Shown here: piece by piece, positions 1 to 8,504 of the stretch | Numbering within the stretch: position 1 is the first letter of the stretch | Layout: every line of letters begins with the position of its first letter | From: Bacteroidota bacterium | GTDB taxonomy: Bacteria > Bacteroidota > Bacteroidia > Chitinophagales > Chitinophagaceae | Direction: 5' to 3' | Assembly: GCA_030706605.1 (NCBI GenBank) | Contig: JAUZOE010000003.1 | Span: forward strand, 175,479 to 239,478 | DNA: 64,000 nucleotides | Made by a program: the position numbers and the translations under genes | The notes under the pieces: model-generated | What the model was told of the DNA's origin: nothing | Seen by the model: only the letters and a program-made list of their open reading frames with translations | The model's database searches: none

Positions 1-1500
1 TTGCCTATATTCCTTATTCTGGTATAGTACATTAAGAATAGAAGCTGCATTTTGAAGATCATCTATAGTCTCAATTAATGGAACTATATCAACTTTTATT
101 TTCTCTTTTTTCCATCCGCATAAAATAAATAATCCATATACTTCCAGTATATTTAAGGCAGAGCGGCTATGGCTGATAATGTATCTGTTGCAGCCGGGTT
201 CCCCATTATATTGCTGGATCAATTTTATTGCTTTTATACTTTTCAGTGTATCATCTATGACCGGATCTGCATAATCTTTTTGAGATAGTGCTTTTGTATT
301 TTTTGTGAGAAATTCTATTTTTTTCTCTTCACTTAATTTTAAATAATCAACCGGGAAAATTTTATCCTCCGATGCAATTGTTGAAAATACTTTTTCATGA
401 ATGGAACTGTCCTGCCTGATGTCGAGAGATGCAAAGTGTAATCCAAATACGTGTACTTTATTGATAAGACTATCTACGAGATGAAGAAATAATCCATTGT
501 GTTGAAAAATGATTGTTTCCCTGATATCATTCAAGACCTCGAGGATACCGTCTTTAGTAATTTCGGTTCGGTTTCCAGGAATAAAAATATTGTTATACAA
601 TTGCCTTTCAAGGTCTGACAGCAGCACCTCTACTTTCTTGAAAGTGAGTCTCCGTCTAAGTTTTCGAATTTCTAAATAATAGCATTTTATAATTCCGCCT
701 CTAAGCGCATCTGCCACTTTTAAGGTAATATCTGTGTTTACAAATGGATTACCATCTCTGTCGCCTCCGGGCCAAAAGCCCATTTTAATTATTGGATTTT
801 TATTATTAACCGAATCGGGAAATTGATTTTTCAGGAAAGAAATAATTCTACCGGCAGCCGCAAAGAAAACATTTTCCAGGTACCATACCAGGCTCATTGC
901 CTCATCATAAGGGGTAGGTTTTTCTTTTTTAAAGAAAGGTGTTTTCCCCAGTTGTTGTAGGTACACATTCACCTGGGTAGCGTTATTTTCTGAAAGTGAT
1001 TTTGAAAGATCATTGATAATACCTAATACCGATCCGGGGTAAAACTGTGTTGGGTGCGCTGTAAGAACGAGTTCTACTGAAAAGTCTTCCAGTTTTTTGG
1101 TAAGAGCCTCTTCTTTTTTATTTTGAATCACTTCCAACTCCAGTTGTTTTAGCGTTCCGGATCCGCCTATATCATGTATTTGCTTAAAAGCTGCATCTTC
1201 AAGCGCGTCAAATAATACAACTTGTCTTTCTACAAACTGGATGAAACGAAAAAGAAGATCAAGTTTCTCGGACTGAGAAGTAAAAGAAGTGTCTTTTGAA
1301 AAAAAATCTTCAATAATTTCTGTAGGGCTTAATTTTTTCTTATAACCCTCTTCACAAATATTTAAAAATAATGATAAAAGAATTCCGGTCTTTTCAATCC
1401 GGTGAAATGGTAACGAAGTAAACAAACTATTGTATAATTGGAATTTTATTCCAACCAGATTTTTAAAATGTTGCAACCCATGGGAAGCATAATTATCCAT
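1..1500 (-). CDS. ppc: Phosphoenolpyruvate carboxylase, N-terminal part (cut by window edge)
   Basis: Translating the minus strand from an ATG at 1500 gives 500 codons with no stop up to base 1, so the C-terminal part lies outside the window. It matches PEP carboxylase, which carboxylates PEP to oxaloacetate with bicarbonate to refill the TCA cycle. Visible signatures are LTAHPTQ, holding the catalytic His, at about residue 175 and GFWPGGDRDGNP at about residue 245. Bacterial enzymes run to about 850-950 residues, so a little over half is present. It is divergent from the small gene at 1621; the 120-bp space between them holds a perfect palindrome that could affect both. Confidence 0.93.
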   Translation of the reverse strand, partial: MDNYASHGLQHFKNLVGIKFQLYNSLFTSLPFHRIEKTGILLSLFLNICEEGYKKKLSPTEIIEDFFSKDTSFTSQSEKLDLLFRFIQFVERQVVLFDALEDAAFKQIHDIGGSGTLKQLELEVIQNKKEEALTKKLEDFSVELVLTAHPTQFYPGSVLGIINDLSKSLSENNATQVNVYLQQLGKTPFFKKEKPTPYDEAMSLVWYLENVFFAAAGRIISFLKNQFPDSVNNKNPIIKMGFWPGGDRDGNPFVNTDITLKVADALRGGIIKCYYLEIRKLRRRLTFKKVEVLLSDLERQLYNNIFIPGNRTEITKDGILEVLNDIRETIIFQHNGLFLHLVDSLINKVHVFGLHFASLDIRQDSSIHEKVFSTIASEDKIFPVDYLKLSEEKKIEFLTKNTKALSQKDYADPVIDDTLKSIKAIKLIQQYNGEPGCNRYIISHSRSALNILEVYGLFILCGWKKEKIKVDIVPLIETIDDLQNAASILNVLYQNKEYRQ

Positions 1501-1573
1501 GATTATAAAGAATTTAATAAAGAATGTTAGAGATATTAATAATTTGGATGAAAATAGTTTAAAAATTTCACTT

Positions 1574-1608
1574 TTTGAAAAGATATAACCAATTTGGTTA
1601 TATCTTTG
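1574..1608 (+). promoter_or_regulatory. Bacteroidota-type promoter overlapping a perfect palindrome (1582-1604)
   Basis: A -33-like TTTG (1574-1577) is followed after 23 nt by TATCTTTG (1601-1608), matching the TAnnTTTG -7 box known in Bacteroidota. Between them, and overlapping the -7 box, lies a perfect palindrome with 11-nt arms, GATATAACCAA (1582-1592) and its complement (1594-1604), around one central base. The position suggests repression by an unidentified dimeric regulator. It also rules out the TTG at 1594 as a start and supports the ATG at 1621. Confidence 0.6.
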
Positions 1609-1620
1609 CTTTATACTATT

Positions 1621-1842
1621 ATGAAAAAATTATTTCTTATACTAATTTTTATTGGTTGTTTTTCAACAATTAATTTTAATGTCAATGCACAATGCTCTAT
1701 CTGTTCCAAAACGGTTTCGCAAATGGGTAAAAAACCTGCCGAAGGATTCAATACAGGTATCATTTATTTAATGCTGATTCCTTATGCTACTATTGGTGTT
1801 ATAGGGTACAAATGGTGGAAAAGTAACCAGGTAAAATCTTAA
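1621..1842 (+). CDS. Small secreted/membrane protein of unknown function
   Basis: This gene encodes 73 residues from ATG 1621; the longer reading from TTG 1594 would begin inside the promoter palindrome. An N-terminal signal peptide ends near VNAQ. A CSIC pair of cysteines follows, then a short linker, then a transmembrane segment rich in Ile, Leu and Tyr near residues 48-66 and a basic tail (KWWKSNQ). I recall similar short proteins, with a Cys-x-x-Cys after the signal peptide and one C-terminal helix, in other Bacteroidota, but no function. The CxxC could bind metal or form a disulfide (inference). Its stop codon overlaps the meaB stop from the other strand in TTAA. Confidence 0.7.
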   Translation: MKKLFLILIFIGCFSTINFNVNAQCSICSKTVSQMGKKPAEGFNTGIIYLMLIPYATIGVIGYKWWKSNQVKS

Positions 1843-2753
1843 TTTGATCTTTTAATATATTTTTTTGCAAAAAGGTATAGATTGAAACCTGCATTCAGGA
1901 TTTCTTTGGACAATTCTTGTTTCATTTTTTCTTTATCAATGTCTTTCATTTTTTGTTTCTGAATGAGAGACCATACTTTTTCTGCAACCAGGTTAATTTT
2001 ATGATATGAACCTATATCATGATCCCATGTTTTTATTTTTTTGTAAAATTCAGGAATGCCTTCTTTCGAAGTGGCAATAGTTTTTACAATAGGAATTTGT
2101 TTAGGATTTTTGTGGTAAACTGGACCAAGCATTTGTTGCAAAGCATTGTAAAAATTTTCGGCACCCGGCCGGTCGTTTTTGTTGATCACAAAAATATCAG
2201 CTACTTCCATCAGTCCTGATTTCATAGTTTGAATTACATCTCCGCCTTCTGGCACCAGCATCACAATAGTGATATCTGCGAGTGCGGCAATGTCGACCTC
2301 GCTTTGCCCAACACCTACGGTTTCAATAATTACATAATCGAAATTGGCACTTTTCATCAAATCGGTGATTTCAATAATTTTGGGATGCAATCCGCCTAAA
2401 GAGCCTTTGGTGGACAGGGAGCGGATAAAGACATCCGGGTGATTATACCATTCACTCATCCTGATTCTATCCCCAAGTAATGCACCTTTATTGAATGGCG
2501 AAGTTGGGTCCACACAAAGCACACCCACTCTTTTTTTATCATTTATCATTTCACCGATTAATGCATCTACTAATGAACTTTTGCCGGCACCTGGTGCACC
2601 GGTAATTCCTATAATTTTTGCCGATGAAGGGTTTAGGCTCAGTAGTAATTTTTCATATCCATCAACTTCATTTTCTATTAATGAGATAGAACGGGCCAGT
2701 GTTTTAAAATCTCCACTATTGAATTGATTAATATAATTTTTTTTAACATTCAT
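1839..2753 (-). CDS. meaB: MeaB/ArgK-type G3E GTPase, methylmalonyl-CoA mutase chaperone
   Basis: This is a 304-aa cytoplasmic P-loop GTPase. The Walker A TGAPGAGKSS is at residues 51-60, DPTSPF and GDRIRM follow near residues 83-99, the Walker B region ends in ETVGVGQSE, and NKND is the guanine-specificity motif. These are hallmarks of MeaB (formerly ArgK), which gates adenosylcobalamin loading and protects methylmalonyl-CoA mutase. The mutase subunits are not in the window, although MeaB often sits beside them. It is slightly shorter than the roughly 330 residues of characterised MeaB. It converges on the small gene at 1621. Confidence 0.92.
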   Translation of the reverse strand: MNVKKNYINQFNSGDFKTLARSISLIENEVDGYEKLLLSLNPSSAKIIGITGAPGAGKSSLVDALIGEMINDKKRVGVLCVDPTSPFNKGALLGDRIRMSEWYNHPDVFIRSLSTKGSLGGLHPKIIEITDLMKSANFDYVIIETVGVGQSEVDIAALADITIVMLVPEGGDVIQTMKSGLMEVADIFVINKNDRPGAENFYNALQQMLGPVYHKNPKQIPIVKTIATSKEGIPEFYKKIKTWDHDIGSYHKINLVAEKVWSLIQKQKMKDIDKEKMKQELSKEILNAGFNLYLFAKKYIKRSN

Positions 2754-2783
2754 TAGCCATGCGTACTTACTTTGAATTTGATT

Positions 2784-3476
2784 TTAAAGATGCATTAAAT
2801 TAAAAAAGTCATAGGCATATTCAGCAGGTTTTAAATTGAGCCATTGCTTTCTATTGGTATTAAAATCTTCATATTTTAATTGATGGATTTCCTCTAAATT
2901 ATAATTTAATTTATTCTCAGGCTTACCCTTGGTAACAATGCCTAGCCCATGGTCACAATCAAGTGTAAATACATTTATATCATCCCGAAAGCAACGTAAA
3001 TGCAAAATGGTTTTCCATATATCTCCATTCCAGGTACCGATATTTCCATTGGATTCCCATTCTTCAAATGTTCCGGCAGCTACTTTTGTTTGGGGGTTAC
3101 AGTCGTGGAGAATAATAACACCATCATTACTCAGATAATTGAGTGTATTTTCAGCATCACGTAATGCAAAGTCATATTCGTGCATTCCATCTATAAGTGA
3201 AATTTGTATTTTTTTTTGAGAAAATAAATCAGGGGCATCCTCTTTAAAAAAATCATCGCTTGTTTTTTGAAAATATTTGTTGTATAAATTATAAGGATTC
3301 AAAATAGTTTTCCCCACTTTTCTTAAAAGATCAAACCTGAATTCAGGATCAATGGCTATTTTAAATTTGCTCTTTATTTTAAAAAAAGCATGTCCGTTGA
3401 AAACTCCAATTTCAAGATAATTTTCAAGATTTTTTTGTTTCATTAAAGATTGAATCAATTGTACTCTATTGAACAT
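2784..3476 (-). CDS. Class I SAM-dependent methyltransferase (Methyltransf_24 type)
   Basis: I place the start at ATG 3476 (230 aa); an in-frame ATG at 3536 would add 20 residues, including a short hydrophobic stretch. YLEIGVFNGHAF is the SAM-binding motif I, ISLIDGMHEYDFALRD carries the acidic loop, and DGVIILHDCNPQ is the post-motif strand typical of this methyltransferase family, often linked to sugar or glycolipid methylation. The substrate cannot be read from the sequence and no glycan genes flank it. It lies downstream of, and divergent from, the Lon N-domain gene. Confidence 0.75.
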   Translation of the reverse strand: MFNRVQLIQSLMKQKNLENYLEIGVFNGHAFFKIKSKFKIAIDPEFRFDLLRKVGKTILNPYNLYNKYFQKTSDDFFKEDAPDLFSQKKIQISLIDGMHEYDFALRDAENTLNYLSNDGVIILHDCNPQTKVAAGTFEEWESNGNIGTWNGDIWKTILHLRCFRDDINVFTLDCDHGLGIVTKGKPENKLNYNLEEIHQLKYEDFNTNRKQWLNLKPAEYAYDFFNLMHL

Positions 3477-3627
3477 AATGAGTTTTTTTCTAAGTAAAGA
3501 AACTAAAATAAAAGAAGATATTTTTGAAAGTTTCAAAAATTATTTTTAGCTGTAATTTGCACAAATAAATATTGGAGAAATTTACAGTAAAATTCCAAAT
3601 GATTAAAATTCCTGTTTAACTTTTAAG

Positions 3628-4266
3628 ATGACCAATTTTATCCCCATATTTCCTTTATCAATCGTGGTTTACCCGCATGAAAATTTAAATCTGCATATTT
3701 TTGAACCGAAGTATCAACAACTGATTAAAGAATGTATTGACCAAAAAAAGCCATTTGGAATGCCCGTTGTTATTAATAACAAAATGAATGAATTGGGTAC
3801 ACTCCTGGAGATTACAGAAATTTCTAAAGTTTATGATAATGGAGAATTGGATATTAAAACAAAGGGAAAAAAAGTTTTTAGGATACTGGAAGTCATCAAA
3901 GAAATACCTGAAAAGTTATATAGTGGCGCTATTGTAAATTATCCTCATAATCATGAACATGGCAAAAGGTTAATTATGAATAAAGTGATTGCAGACATCA
4001 AACGTCTTCATGAGATGCTTAAAGTAAATAAGCCGATTAGTAAGGTTGAAGATGAATTATGGAGTTATGATTTGGCGCATTCAGCCGGTTTAACGCTGGA
4101 AGAAGAATATGAACTACTTTCTCTTATGAATGAACTTCAGCGCCAGGAATATTTAAAACGACATTTGGCAAAAGTGATTCCAGTAGTAGCTGAAATGGAA
4201 TCTTTGAAAGAAAAAATAAAACTAAACGGCCACTTTAAAAATCTTACAGGATTTAAACTTTCCTGA
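3628..4266 (+). CDS. Stand-alone Lon N-terminal (substrate-binding) domain protein
   Basis: This is a 212-aa soluble protein. The opening FIPIFPLSIVVYPHENLNLHI and FEPKYQQLI are typical of the Lon protease N-terminal domain (PUA-like fold). The second half is helical and rich in Glu and Lys. There is no AAA+ or Ser-Lys protease domain, so it is not Lon itself; stand-alone LON-domain proteins are common in bacteria and have no agreed function, though substrate or adaptor binding is a fair guess. It ends 45 nt before coaX and may be cotranscribed with it. Confidence 0.85.
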   Translation: MTNFIPIFPLSIVVYPHENLNLHIFEPKYQQLIKECIDQKKPFGMPVVINNKMNELGTLLEITEISKVYDNGELDIKTKGKKVFRILEVIKEIPEKLYSGAIVNYPHNHEHGKRLIMNKVIADIKRLHEMLKVNKPISKVEDELWSYDLAHSAGLTLEEEYELLSLMNELQRQEYLKRHLAKVIPVVAEMESLKEKIKLNGHFKNLTGFKLS

Positions 4267-4310
4267 TATTTGAGAACCTGTTTTCCCCATCAAAAATCTG
4301 ATAAAATATT

Positions 4311-5051
4311 TTGAATACTACTACTCTTTGTTTTGATTTTGGAAATACCCGGCTTAAATGTGGGGTATTTGTGATGGATCAATTATCAGAAATTCTGGCA
4401 ATAGAAAATACTGGTATTGACCCAATCGGGGCATTGATGGATAAATATAACCCCGCAAATACTATTCTTTCTTCGGTTATTGACCACAATGTTGAAATAG
4501 AAAAAATTTTAGCTAAGCGGTCTTCTTTTCTTAAGCTAGATTCATTAACCCGGTTACCTTTTACTACTCCAGTTGCTAAACCAGAAACCATTGGTGCAGA
4601 CAGGTTAGCTCTTGCTGCTTTTGCTGTAAATTTTTACCCAGGTCAAAATAACCTGGTTATTTCACTTGGGTCTTGTGTTACTTACAATTTTATTAATAAG
4701 TATAATAGTTTTATTGGCGGAAGCATTTCGCCCGGAATGGAAATGCGCTTTAAATCAATGAATGCTTATACAGCTAAACTTCCTTTGATAAAAGCCGATT
4801 GGAATTTTCCTTTAATAGGATATGATACCCGCACCAATCTGTTAAGCGGTGTTTTGGAAGGCTTGGTAGCGGAGATAGACGGTGTAATTAATAGGTATGA
4901 AGAAAAATTCAATAACATTAATGTGCTTTTAACTGGCGGGGATACTGTTGACTTTGCACGCCGACTTAAAAGCAAGATATTGGCTGACCCTTATTTAATT
5001 CTTAAGGGTCTTTATGCAATTTGTGATTATAATCATGATAATAAAATGTAA
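4311..5051 (+). CDS. coaX: Type III pantothenate kinase
   Basis: CoaX phosphorylates pantothenate in the first step of coenzyme A synthesis. The 246-aa product has the ASKHA-fold phosphate loop LCFDFGNTRLKCG near the N-terminus, the GADRLALA motif with the catalytic Asp, ISLGSCVTYNFI as the second nucleotide loop, GGSISPGMEMR, and LLTGGD near the end, all standard for type III enzymes. No ATG is available before the first strand, so TTG 4311 is the probable start. Type III kinases escape CoA feedback and are usual in Bacteroidota. Confidence 0.93.
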   Translation: MNTTTLCFDFGNTRLKCGVFVMDQLSEILAIENTGIDPIGALMDKYNPANTILSSVIDHNVEIEKILAKRSSFLKLDSLTRLPFTTPVAKPETIGADRLALAAFAVNFYPGQNNLVISLGSCVTYNFINKYNSFIGGSISPGMEMRFKSMNAYTAKLPLIKADWNFPLIGYDTRTNLLSGVLEGLVAEIDGVINRYEEKFNNINVLLTGGDTVDFARRLKSKILADPYLILKGLYAICDYNHDNKM

Positions 5052-5139
5052 ATTGGCCTATTTGAAAAATGCAATTTTGAAATAAAAATTCATAAATGTT
5101 GGTAAATAAGAGTGCGGGTCACTTTTTCTATAAATTGTA

Positions 5140-5173
5140 TTTGGCTTCGTTGTCTGAAATATCAATAGTTTTG
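5140..5173 (+). promoter_or_regulatory. Predicted lptC promoter
   Basis: TTTG (5140-5143), a 22-nt spacer and TAGTTTTG (5166-5173) match the Bacteroidota -33/-7 pattern. The box lies about 38 nt upstream of the lptC ATG, leaving a short leader. Prediction only. Confidence 0.5.
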
Positions 5174-5210
5174 CAACGTAAACTGGGGGAATGTTTTTCT
5201 AAAATTAATA

Positions 5211-5789
5211 ATGGAGTATAGTAAAATACATAAATATTTTTTGATTAAAGCGGCTTTTTTTATGGGCTGCTTTTTTATTTCATCATGTGAAAATTCTTTG
5301 GAAGATATTAATAGGGTCACATCCAAAAGAATAGGCATAGAAGAGGCGAAGGGAGTAAAAATTATTTACAGTATTGGCGATAAAACAAGCGCAAGAATCA
5401 CAGCTCCGTTAATGTTGCGTCACCAGGAAGCGATTCCTTTTGTCGAATTTACCAAAACCATTCATGCAGATTTTTTTAATGATAGTTTACAGATTACAAG
5501 TAAGATGGATGCACATTATGCAAAATATATGGAAACAGAAAGTAAAGTATTCCTGAAAGATAGTGTAGTGGTATTTAATACCAAAGGCGACACCCTTTAT
5601 TGTAATGAATTATATTGGGACCGGAATTTGCCGGGTCATGAATTTTATACAGACAAGCCGGTAAGAATAAGAACCAGAACTCAAATAATAGATGGTGATG
5701 GTTTGGATGCCCCGCAGAATTTTGAGAGCTGGCATATAATTAATGGCAGGGGAATTGTTAGAGTAAGTTCATCAGAATTTCCGCAATAA
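5211..5789 (+). CDS. lptC: LPS export system periplasmic protein LptC
   Basis: The product is 192 residues with an N-terminal hydrophobic segment ending in FFISSC, a plausible lipobox. The rest is a beta-rich domain: alternating strands such as SLQITSKMDAHYAKYM, TESKVFLKDSVVVFNTKGD and LYCNELYWDRN are typical of the LptC/OstA beta-jellyroll. LptC hands lipopolysaccharide from the LptBFG extractor to the LptA bridge. Bacteroidota forms often look like lipoproteins instead of having the enterobacterial membrane anchor. Other lpt genes are not in the window. Confidence 0.82.
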   Translation: MEYSKIHKYFLIKAAFFMGCFFISSCENSLEDINRVTSKRIGIEEAKGVKIIYSIGDKTSARITAPLMLRHQEAIPFVEFTKTIHADFFNDSLQITSKMDAHYAKYMETESKVFLKDSVVVFNTKGDTLYCNELYWDRNLPGHEFYTDKPVRIRTRTQIIDGDGLDAPQNFESWHIINGRGIVRVSSSEFPQ

Positions 5790-5882
5790 TTTTTGTGTTA
5801 TATTTAATAAATCATTATTTAACCAACAGGTCGATTATTTTTACAATTAGCAATCATTAACCATTAATAAAAAAAACAAATT

Positions 5883-6299
5883 ATGAGCAAGTATGCAAAT
5901 GCCGAATGGATAGGCGCTAAAGAAGGTAAAGGGAAAATCACAACCGAAACTAATGCGCTGGATAATGCACCTTTTACATTCGCAACCAGATTTGGAGATG
6001 CCAAAGATGGAACCAACCCCGAAGAATTAGTTGCTGCGGCGCACGCAGGATGTTTCTCTATGAAGTTTGCTATTGTTTTAAGCGAAGCAGGTTTTACAGC
6101 GGACAAAATTGAAACAAAATGTGATATTACTTTTGGGGCAGGTGCTATTTCAAAATCACATCTTACAGTGCACGCAAAAATACCCGGGATTAGTAAAGAG
6201 AAATTTGAAGAATGTGCAATTAATGCAAAAGAAAATTGCCCTATTTCAAAATCCCTGAACTCGTCAATTGCTATTTCCATGGATGCGACATTGAATTAA
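5883..6299 (+). CDS. OsmC-family peroxidase
   Basis: This 138-aa protein has the two redox cysteines of the OsmC/Ohr family: one in AAHAGCFSM near residue 58 and one in the downstream CPISKSLN motif near residue 119. These proteins reduce organic hydroperoxides using a dithiol cycle. The layout, with NPEELVAAAHAGC preceding the first Cys, fits OsmC more than Ohr. It is followed at once by a strong intrinsic terminator and so is probably transcribed alone. Confidence 0.9.
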   Translation: MSKYANAEWIGAKEGKGKITTETNALDNAPFTFATRFGDAKDGTNPEELVAAAHAGCFSMKFAIVLSEAGFTADKIETKCDITFGAGAISKSHLTVHAKIPGISKEKFEECAINAKENCPISKSLNSSIAISMDATLN

Positions 6300-6320
6300 A
6301 AGAACATTCTTTTATTTGTA

Positions 6321-6354
6321 AGCCGGTATAAAATCAGTATTATACCGGCTTTTT
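6321..6354 (+). terminator. Intrinsic terminator after the OsmC gene
   Basis: A perfect 11-bp stem, AGCCGGTATAA (6321-6331) with its complement (6340-6350), and an 8-nt loop are followed by a T-rich tail. It separates the OsmC gene from the efflux operon. Confidence 0.9.
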
Positions 6355-6444
6355 ATTGGTATAATGGGGCTTCTATATATAAATCTTGCATCCCACAAAT
6401 TTGAGTTCAGAAATTTTAATATTAATTTATTGTAAAGTTTTTTA

Positions 6445-6483
6445 TTAAACACTTGTTTAGTTTTAAACAAGTGTTTAACTTTG
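6445..6483 (+). promoter_or_regulatory. TetR operator and promoter of the efflux operon
   Basis: A perfect inverted repeat has 15-nt arms, TTAAACACTTGTTTA (6445-6459) and its complement (6464-6478), separated by 4 nt. A -7 box TAACTTTG (6476-6483) overlaps its right edge, and a TTG (6453-6455) in the left arm lies 20 nt upstream as the -33 element. A repressor on the palindrome would block the promoter. Since the first gene is a TetR regulator, autorepression of the whole operon is the simplest reading (inference). Confidence 0.75.
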
Positions 6484-6499
6484 CGCTCTTTTAAAATAT

Positions 6500-7114
6500 A
6501 TGGATAAAAGAGAAATCATATTGGACTCTGCTATAAAACTATTTAGTACCAAGGGGTTTGAAGGAACTTCTGTCAGGGAAATAGCTAAAGAAGCGGAGGT
6601 GAATGTGGCTATGATTAATTACTATTTTCTGTCCAAAGAAAAATTATTTGAAAGTGTAGTGGAGTATAAGGCATCTTTTCTGAAAGGCGTCTTTAACGAA
6701 CTTATCAATAAGAATACTCTTTCGCCAATTGAGAAAATAGATATAATTATTGATCACATTATAGAAAGAAAATTCTGTAATCGTGAGTTTTATCATTTAC
6801 TCCACCGAGAATTATCCCTGGAACATCGTCCACAATTGCGTGATGCAATCAGCGATATTCTTCTTAAGAACATGATTCCAGTTAAAGCGATTATTCAAAA
6901 CGGAATCAATGAAGGTGTTTTTAGAAGCGTGGATATTGAATTAACACTTACTACTGTAATAGGAACTATCCACTACTTGCTCACTTCGGATACTATGTGC
7001 AGAAAGCTTTTGGGCAAAAAAAAGGATTTCAATCCCTTTAATAATAAAAAATTAAAAGAAAGGTTAAGCTTACACACCAAACAGTTAATGCGTGCGCACT
7101 TATTGAAAAAATAA
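6500..7114 (+). CDS. TetR/AcrR-family repressor of the efflux operon
   Basis: The 204-aa protein has an N-terminal helix-turn-helix: TSVREIAKEAEVNVAMINYYF, residues about 28-48, is the classic TetR recognition region. The helical C-terminal half is the ligand-binding and dimerisation part; the ligand is unknown. It opens an operon with TolC, EmrA and EmrB genes (11 nt to the next gene), behind a perfect palindrome. By family precedent it releases DNA when bound by a pump substrate. Confidence 0.92.
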   Translation: MDKREIILDSAIKLFSTKGFEGTSVREIAKEAEVNVAMINYYFLSKEKLFESVVEYKASFLKGVFNELINKNTLSPIEKIDIIIDHIIERKFCNREFYHLLHRELSLEHRPQLRDAISDILLKNMIPVKAIIQNGINEGVFRSVDIELTLTTVIGTIHYLLTSDTMCRKLLGKKKDFNPFNNKKLKERLSLHTKQLMRAHLLKK

Positions 7115-7125
7115 AAAAATAAAAG

Positions 7126-8481
7126 ATGAACAGGGTTATTAAAGGCTTCAAAGAGGGTATGATTTTTTTGTGTGTATTTATTTTTTTATCTCCCTTTTGT
7201 ATAAAAGCCCAGGAGGTAAAACCATTATCATTACAGCAGGCAATCGAACTTAGTTTAAAAAACAGCCATCAACTGAAAGCTACTTTGGCAAGAAATGACC
7301 AAGCTGCTGCTGAATTGAAGCAGGCGATGGATAACCGCCTTCCTAACGCGAGCATTTCCGGTTCTTATCTCAGGTTAGCCAATCCGGATATTTCTTTAAA
7401 AACCAAAGCATTTAGTGGTGGTTCAGATACTTCGGGCAGTACCGGTGGAATGCCTTCTGTAAACCAGGCTTTGTATGGAATCGTTAATGTTTCAATGCCT
7501 TTATATGCAGGTGGTAAAATTCGTTATGGAATTGAATCTGCAAAATATTTGCAAGAGGCTACTTTATTAGATGGAGATTATAACCGGGAGGAAGTAATTC
7601 TTAACACCATCAATGCTTATGTTAACCTATACAAAGCTGGAGTAACTGTAAATGTGGTGAATGAAAACCTGTTGCAATCGGCACATCGCGATTCAGTTTT
7701 GTCACGGTTGGAACAAAATGGGCTGCTGGCAAGAAATGATTTGTTGAAGGCCGAATTACAAACATCAAATATTTCATTATCCCTCTTAGATGCAAAGAGT
7801 AACCTGGAAATGGCCAACATCAATATGAACCTGATGCTCGGGTTTCCGGAGTCCACCATTCTGGCAACAGATTCTTTGAATTTCCAAAAGGATTTTGAAC
7901 TAAAAACAATTGGAGAGTATGAGCAAATGGCTTTTCAAAACCGTAAAGATATTCTTGCTCTTGCCTTTAGAAAAAAAGCAGCAACTTCCGGGATATCTTC
8001 GGTAAAAGCAGAACTTTATCCTTCAATAGCACTGACTGGGGGATATGTTGCTGCTGATATTCCGCACTTTATTGCTATTACCAATGCGGTAAATATGGGT
8101 ATAGGCATTCAGTATAATTTAGGCTCTTTATGGAAAGCCAAAGCAAAAATTTCGCAAGCGCAGGCGCGTGAAAAAGAAATTATTGCCAACCAGGCACAGC
8201 TTGATGATGATGTAAAATTACAGGTGAACCAGGATTTTCAGAATTACCTTTTAAGCCAAAAGAAAATAGAAGTGTATAAAAAAGCAGTAATGCAGGCCGA
8301 GGAAAATTATCGAATTACTAAAAATAAATATGATAATGCGCTCGTAAATACTACCGATTTATTGGATGCTAATGTATTATTACTTCAATCAAAAATAAAC
8401 CTGGCTGTTGCGAAAGCCGATGTGATGTTGTCATATAGTAAATTATTACAAGCCACAGGTACCTTATCAAATAATCAATAA
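7126..8481 (+). CDS. TolC-family outer-membrane efflux channel
   Basis: The 451-aa protein has a signal peptide ending around IKAQ. It then shows two structural repeats of the TolC fold: LSLQQAIELSLKNSHQLKA opens the first, and the second, from about residue 240, has a long coiled-coil region with YRITKNKYDNALVNTTDLLDA near the end, a typical TolC motif. It forms the trimeric outer-membrane and periplasmic tunnel of a tripartite pump whose other two parts are the next genes. It lacks an N-terminal lipobox Cys. Confidence 0.93.
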   Translation: MNRVIKGFKEGMIFLCVFIFLSPFCIKAQEVKPLSLQQAIELSLKNSHQLKATLARNDQAAAELKQAMDNRLPNASISGSYLRLANPDISLKTKAFSGGSDTSGSTGGMPSVNQALYGIVNVSMPLYAGGKIRYGIESAKYLQEATLLDGDYNREEVILNTINAYVNLYKAGVTVNVVNENLLQSAHRDSVLSRLEQNGLLARNDLLKAELQTSNISLSLLDAKSNLEMANINMNLMLGFPESTILATDSLNFQKDFELKTIGEYEQMAFQNRKDILALAFRKKAATSGISSVKAELYPSIALTGGYVAADIPHFIAITNAVNMGIGIQYNLGSLWKAKAKISQAQAREKEIIANQAQLDDDVKLQVNQDFQNYLLSQKKIEVYKKAVMQAEENYRITKNKYDNALVNTTDLLDANVLLLQSKINLAVAKADVMLSYSKLLQATGTLSNNQ

Positions 8482-8504
8482 ATTAAATTTTGTAAATACA
8501 TTTT

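Noticed and set aside
1594..1620. Upstream TTG start for the small CxxC protein
   Set aside because: It lies inside the promoter palindrome and -7 box, so it cannot be in the transcript; ATG 1621 precedes a proper signal peptide.
5864..6280. Minus-strand frame opposite the OsmC gene
   Set aside because: It mirrors a gene with two conserved catalytic cysteines and has no recognisable feature of its own.
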